This document shows, piece by piece, positions 59,113-64,000 of a DNA stretch of 64,000 nucleotides (its first letter is position 1; every line of letters starts with the position of its first letter). The translations under genes were made by a program, and so were the position numbers. The notes under the pieces are model-generated. The model had not been told where the DNA came from, did no database searches, and saw only the letters and a program-made list of their open reading frames with translations. Source of the stretch: Sclerotinia nivalis (Eukaryota; Ascomycota; Leotiomycetes; Helotiales; Sclerotiniaceae); contig JAPEIS010000017.1 in assembly GCA_029531795.1 (NCBI GenBank), positions 310,001 to 374,000 of the forward strand. The letters run 5' to 3'.

Positions 59113-60311
59113 TTCTTAACCTTCAAAGTAATTATATATATAATATATACTTTCGTCAAAAGATAATTTGCAAAGGTTAATAATAGTAAAGTAAAAACTT
59201 AATACTTCGTTTTGTAATATTATAGAAAGGGCTAAACTATAATAAGAAAAGAATAAATTGATTTTATTGTATTAATTATAGAAAATGACGAGTTTACATT
59301 GAATGCTATTATTGGAACTATTATATTTCATATCCCTATTATAGAGTTTGCTGAAGTTTATAATACTTTGAATAACCTTTTCGTCTCTTTCAGAGATAGT
59401 AGTATAAGGATCAATCGTTTGAAGTGGATTATTGTTGCTGTAATCCTGAAATAGTTCAACTTGACTAATGTCCTTTTTGATATCAATAACGCTACCAAAG
59501 ATTGAAGAATCATATATATCGATCGAAGTGAACTTTTCGAAATGGTATTGAAGTATAGAGGATATTATATTCAAAAAATATAAAAGCTATTCTTGTAATT
59601 ATTCATTTGTCTATATAGAATACTTATAAACAAAAGTATTGATAAGATTCTTTTTCAAAATATCTTCATTAGTTTTGTTAATATAGAAACTGTTCTTATA
59701 AAAAACATTTCGAAGAAATGCTAAATAAGAACAACAAACTAAAATGAAATTTTCTATTATCCAATCTTTAAAATCCTTTTTAAAAACACTACTAACTTTT
59801 ATATCATATATCCTAGTGCATTGATATTGATAATCACGAAATAAAATATATTCTTATACTGAATTCTGTTCTTTTTCGCTAAAACCAATAATAGAATCGT
59901 ATTTCTCCCTTAAAGCCTTGTGAGCTTGTTTTGTGAGCTTAAGCTCGTTTGTAGTGATAAGAGAGCTAGCTGTAGCTATGGTTTTGTAGTGTATAGTTGT
60001 ATAATATATACAATAAAGAAAAAAAAGAGTTAAAAAGAATAAGGTTTTTGAAAAAAGGAGGTTGTATATTTTGATAATGGTGATCGATAGTGAGGTTGAT
60101 AATGTATAGTACAGAATGGATGTAGTATTTCGAAAATTTTCTAAAGAGATTCGAAAAATTGCTAGAATGAAGGGATCACACTAATTGTAAAGGTTGAATA
60201 TAGTATGATAGTACGAAAATTTGAAAAGATTGAAGCGAAGCAATCGAAATTCCACCAAAAATGATGCAATTCGAAGAAGATTCATTGTTTAATGACATTT
60301 CACCAAAAGTA
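59113..60311 (-). pseudogene. E2 gag N-terminal part
   Basis: Reverse counterpart of 15073-16280. The longest frame, 59574-59272, carries I-S-E-R-D-E-K-V-I-Q-S-I-I-N, conserved with E1. The rest is broken. No capsid motif is recognised; gag is inferred from its position between leader and protease. Confidence 0.5.
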
Positions 60312-60315
60312 AATC

Positions 60316-60335
60316 TGTTCCGGGCCATTGCGCAA
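60316..60335 (+). repeat. Terminal inverted repeat, left end of Ginger-like element
   Basis: TGTTCCGGGCCATTGCGCAA, followed by further palindromic motifs up to about 60480. Confidence 0.93.
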
Positions 60336-60556
60336 TTTTGACATTCCGAAATGAACTTAGCTCATTCCGCAATGGGCTAGGTTGTGAAATGAACTAGTTG
60401 ATACCGAAATAGACGGGAGTGAGGGCATTCACAAATGAGTTAGGTTCATTTGTGAATGAACTAAGTTCATACAAAATCAATATATTCAATATCCTAAGTT
60501 TATTGTGTAATGGGCTAGTATCTATATTAATAAGTTTTTTTAAATATATCAATTCG

Positions 60557-62945
60557 TTATCGTTTGCTTTTTCGATGAGGGGGGGAGCCTACAACCTTGT
60601 CGTTGTTATGAATTTCAATCTTGTTATTGCTATTGATGTTCTCATTGCTTCTTTTTTCTTTCAATAATAATGCTTTTTCTGTTTGTAATATTAAGTTAGC
60701 AAGAAAACCATAATCAAAATCATTATCTGCATGATAATAAACCGAACATTTTTGCTTATTTTTGAAGCAATTGTATTGATTTGTATAATATTTAGTTTTA
60801 CATTTACAAAAGATTGAGATCCTTATTGTTGTTGATGCTTTTTTTGCAATTGTATTAATAAGAATAGAGGTATTGAGGTTATTAATATAAGTGCTATTAG
60901 TAATAGAAGGGGGTACTTCATTAAGTTCCCAAGTAGGCATCAAGGTTTTCAGAATACTATATTCAGTCTGAATTCGGTATTTATGAGGATGTTCTTGTTT
61001 AAGAATACGAGTGTATATTCTTTTATTGTTAGTGTTTACTTTAGTACTTTTGGGTATAGCCAATGCTATGATATCATCAATTGCAAATTCAGTGATTTGA
61101 TGATTTTTTGTATATTTTGTATTTATGCGATTTCGATTTTTAATGGTTTTGAGTCGAATATGTTGAAGAATGGGATCAGTAATGCTTTTTAAAGGTTCTT
61201 TGTGAATAGCATCATTTTGAAGGGTGATATCGGGTTGTAGATCGGCTTGAAAATTATTTGGTAAGGGGGTAGGATCTTTCAATAGCGGGGGGATAGAGTG
61301 CGGGGTAACGAGATAACTAGGTCATTGAAAAATGCTCCCAGAATGGAGTCGAGAGAGATTCGTAGCCCCATCCTTTGGATCCTTATAATCAAGCTGTCCA
61401 TCGGATAATGGTTTTATAGTCTTTGTCTTATATATCTCCCTTAAAAAAAGAAGGTCGTGTATTGGAAAAAGCGTTTGAAGATGAAAGCTTTTTTCAGGAA
61501 ATATGGTAGCTGTTGTAATAGTCTGTCCCTTTTCAAATTGAAAATCTTGCAAAGGTTTTGTCTGAATATTGAATATTTGATCAATATCATTTACAAAGGA
61601 AGGTATAAATATTTTTGTAGATAATACAGACATTGTAAATGGATATGAAGGTAATAATATCCTCGCAGGTAATATCGAAATTGGGTTTTTGCCTGAAATA
61701 ACTTCAGATTCGAAGTTCTTTTCCGACAAAAGCCCCCCTCTTTTATATTCAATACTATCCTCCAATAACCTCTTCGCAGCATTCAGTTATTTGGGTGATA
61801 TACAATCCCTGAAAATCATCTCCCACAAATATACCTTTATATCAGAATGATATTGCTTATTGATCGACATCGATATTTTAGACAAAGCCCGCACCCATTC
61901 GATCGAATTATTATCGACTTTCCATACAGCTAGCTTCGTTTCTATTACTTCATTTGCTTGTTCTATAAACCTTTGCACTTAAGGGGTTCGAGGGGCTCCA
62001 TTGATAAATTTAATATTATATTTGTATAATAAAATTAAGACTGCATTTATAAAATGTTTCAATTAGTATAATAATATAGATATATTATGATTTGTATAGT
62101 GAATATGATTATTCATTGATTAATGTTCTTTCAAAAAAGGAGAATAAAGAAAGAATAAAGAAAAGAATAAAAAAAGGGATTTAGTCTGCCTAAATAAATA
62201 TAATGAAGAGAATCATATCTTTAAACTCCTTCCCATTATCGTATTGAAGAATGGTTATTGGATAGAAAGCCATTATAAAAATGAAGAGACAATTTACAAT
62301 ACCTTCGGCATGTTTGCTTTTTAAAGTATATAATTGAGTATACTTGCTATAATGATTTTTAATATACAATATCCAAATATATTTACTATTTGGGGAATGC
62401 CTTTGATCAATAAGATCAACCTGAACTATCTCTCAAACCTGGGAAACCTCGATTGGTTGCAAAGGCTTTTTTGAGGTCTGCATTCTATTAAAAGTACAAT
62501 GTCGATAATGCCAGATTATCCAATTGCACTCTTTATTGAAGATCCTATAATATTCTGTATTGATTTCGTAATGGAGTTTATCTTGGCTGTAATGGTTTAA
62601 CCGCAAATAAACTAATTTAATAAAGTTAAAACCCTTTCTATTCGATAGAGTATAGCGAATTGGATAACGATTGTAAGCTTTTCGAAATAAACGATCCCTC
62701 TGAAATATATATTTCGTTATTGCGGAGTGCTTGATATTGCATTCTTTTTGAGTTCTAATTTTAAGGATAAAATCTTTAAGGAATTCGATAGTTTTATATC
62801 ATGTATATACATCTAAGCGTTCTTTCGATTTGTAGACAGAATCGGCAATCATTATATTGAATTCTGTATGAATAGTATATAGAAAAGAATCGAAACCTGA
62901 ATTGGAAGCTTGATTTTGGGCCTGGACAGCGATATTGGATAACAT
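60557..62945 (-). pseudogene. Ginger-like integrase-transposase
   Basis: From ATG at 62945. A zinc-binding region (L-N-H-Y-S-Q-D-K-L-H-Y then W-H-Y-R-H-C, about 62605-62495) precedes the core, with Asp at 62415-62417 (V-D-L-I-D), Asp at 62238-62240 (Y-D-N-G-K-E-F-K) and Glu at 61961-61963 (I-E-Q-A-N). After this a 480-codon tail runs to 60557; near 60840-60720 it has a Cys-rich cluster (F-C-K-C-K-T-K-Y, C-F-K-N-K-Q-K-C). Stops at 62799-62801, in V-S-Q-V-stop (about 62433), 61787-61789 and 61322-61324 are one transition from sense. Between the second Asp and the Glu a 178-nt segment (62218-62041) breaks the frame and looks like an intron whose donor GT has become AT. The family call is by motif order; a KRBA2-like integrase is the nearest other name. 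Confidence 0.75.
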
Positions 62946-63224
62946 TTTGAATAATAGAGTGAATAGATGATATATAAATAATATATTGAAAAAGAAAAGG
63001 TTGAAAATCCTGTAAGAATTCATTTAATTAAAGTAATGTGAATATCTAGGGCATTTGCGACTAAGCCAGCTCATTTGCGAATAGCCTCATTTTTACTTGA
63101 ACGGGGTGTATTGCGCAATGAACTAGCCTATTCCAAAATTAAGCTCATTGGCGAATGAGCTAGGGCATTGCTCAATGAGCTAATCTATTCTGGAATCAAC
63201 GTAGTTCATTTCGGAATGAGAATG

Positions 63225-63244
63225 TTGCGCAATGGCCCGGAACA
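63225..63244 (-). repeat. Terminal inverted repeat, right end of Ginger-like element
   Basis: TTGCGCAATGGCCCGGAACA, the exact complement of 60316-60335. Preceded by palindromic motifs from about 63050. Confidence 0.93.
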
Positions 63245-63248
63245 AATC

Positions 63249-63796
63249 AAGGTAGATTGCGACACAGTACAGAGAATGATCTCCGAACCAGATTTTCGTA
63301 GCAAAAACATACTCAAAATATATCTGAAAACAGATTGATTGTAGTACAATAACAGGAGTAACGTTTTCGAAGGTTTTTGAGTAGAAAATTGAATGAAATG
63401 AATCGAAATGAATCGAAAGGTTTCGAGATGATATATATACCGAGATTGCAATAGCTTTCGGCCTTTCTGGTTGATCGAATAAAGAGAAAGTGGATCGGAT
63501 TCGAATAAGAAAGAGGATGGATAATAGAATTCAAATAGGTAATGATAGTAGATATGAAAAATTGAAGTTATTCGGAGTTTTCGTAATGGTAGTATAAAAT
63601 TTAAATCGATTCGAATTCGAAAATAGTAAATTTGAAATAAGATTTTGAAAGAAGGGATTGGTAATGATATAAATAGCGTATGAAAGAGAATTGAAGTATT
63701 GTAAAGGTCGTTGTCGAATGGAAAGAATGAAAAATGAACTTATTCGGAGTTTTCGAAAAGATTTTGAAAATAGTCTAATTTATGATCACTAATTAA
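63249..63796 (-). other. Leader of copia element E2
   Basis: Reverse counterpart of 14525-15072 in E1. No coding frame is trusted. Confidence 0.6.
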
Positions 63797-64000
63797 TATC
63801 GGTACGACTTTGTGATTGTTGTATTCGATAGAATTGATAGAAAACGTTTTCGATTGTATTGAGGTTATTCACAAAAGAGATTCCTGTAAGGGCGTTTGGA
63901 TTGTTACACAATTGACCCCTAAATTAAAGGTTATATTGCGCATCAAGGTTCGAAAGAACCATTGAGTGCGAATGGCCTCAATATAGAAGCCTTCGCTTAA
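63797..64000 (-). repeat. 5' LTR of copia element E2, partial
   Basis: 204 bp of the 243-bp LTR, from TATCGGTACGAC to the window edge. Same orientation as 52718-52960. Confidence 0.9.

Larger units (their letters stand above)
60316..63244 (-). mobile_element. Ginger-like integrase DNA transposon (2929 bp)
   Basis: The ends are 20-bp perfect inverted repeats, TGTTCCGGGCCATTGCGCAA, extended imperfectly to about 45 bp. A 4-bp duplication AATC stands at 60312-60315 and 63245-63248, and the empty site is seen in E1 (about 15073). Subterminal regions of 200 bp at each end are packed with short palindromes of the CATTNCGNAATG type. Inside is one gene with a retroviral-type integrase but no gag, protease or RT. 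TGT-starting inverted repeats plus integrase match the Ginger group of cut-and-paste transposons. Confidence 0.85.
52718..64000 (-). mobile_element. Copia element E2, 5' LTR running off the window
   Basis: Both LTRs point the same way: 52718-52960 (3') and 63797 to the edge (5', 204 of 243 bp visible; end predicted at 64039). Between them lie RNase H, RT, integrase, protease and gag on the minus strand, the full copia set. Three insertions interrupt it: element F, a solo D LTR and a Ginger-like transposon. The inner flank is GTAGA (52713-52717), so the same five bases are predicted just past 64039. Confidence 0.88.

Noticed and set aside
60419..60667. Plus-strand 82-codon frame at the left end of the Ginger-like element
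   Set aside because: It starts in the palindromic subterminal array and overlaps the transposase C-terminus on the other strand; composition is unlike a protein.
1..64000. Alternative genetic code in which TAA/TAG means Gln
   Set aside because: TGA also replaces Arg and Trp, CAA/CAG are still used for Gln, and Cys/His-to-Tyr and Asp-to-Asn changes show the same transition bias. RIP explains all of it; the antisense gene reads normally under the standard code.
1..64000. Host genes, rRNA or tRNA loci
   Set aside because: No frame outside the transposons shows a recognisable cellular protein; no conserved rRNA or tRNA segments were seen by eye.

Overview
The window looks like an AT-rich, transposon-only segment of a filamentous ascomycete (Pezizomycotina) genome, of the kind found in centromeric, subtelomeric or AT-isochore DNA. 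I see no host gene, tRNA or rRNA. Nearly every coding region is a retrotransposon or DNA-transposon remnant. Stops fall where Gln, Arg or Trp is expected (CAA/CAG to TAA/TAG, CGA to TGA), and Cys/His to Tyr and Asp to Asn changes are common. Differences between repeat copies are mostly C-to-T or G-to-A. That is the footprint of repeat-induced point mutation (RIP). The species cannot be named from the sequence.

Layout. 1-5874: a Ty3/gypsy chromodomain element (A, plus strand, 5' end off-window) with a clean solo LTR inside its 3' end. 5875-6158: fragment C of a B-like Ty3 element. 6163-12967: complete Ty3 element B (minus strand, 135-bp LTRs). 12972-14281: integrase half of a Ty1/copia element (J). 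14282-19605: 5' LTR through RT of copia element E1. 19606-20544: start of a Ty3-like element G1. 20545-34094: a block bounded by two inverted 285-bp LTRs of Ty3 element H. It holds an LTR, the middle of G1 on the minus strand, and full-length H (24857-34094), which carries an uninterrupted, apparently spliced antisense gene and a pogo-like transposon (31786-33637). 34095-37190: the rest of G1, with a copia solo LTR. 37191-50811: second copy G2 (minus), invaded by a Tad-like LINE (40841-42221), Ty3 element D (43808-49444) and a solo LTR (49591-49876). 50821-52717: copia RT half (J again). 52718-64000: second E copy (E2, minus, running off the window), invaded by a gag-only copia element F (56839-58525), a solo LTR of D (58900-59112) and an integrase-type DNA transposon resembling Ginger (60316-63244).

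The nesting can be read from target-site duplications: GATAT and TTCTT (two solo D LTRs), GTAG/ATAG (B), TATAG (D), ATAAT (F), AAATC (solo F LTR), TA (pogo), AATC (Ginger-like) and a 14-bp duplication (LINE). For H, the duplications match only after the 20545-34094 block is turned round. This indicates a ~13 kb inversion by recombination between inverted LTRs.

The genes do not cooperate as a host pathway. The autonomous elements supplied gag, protease, integrase, RT/RNase H or transposase, and most copies are now dead. The intact reading frames that stand out are the 373-aa antisense gene in H and the RNase H domain of the LINE.
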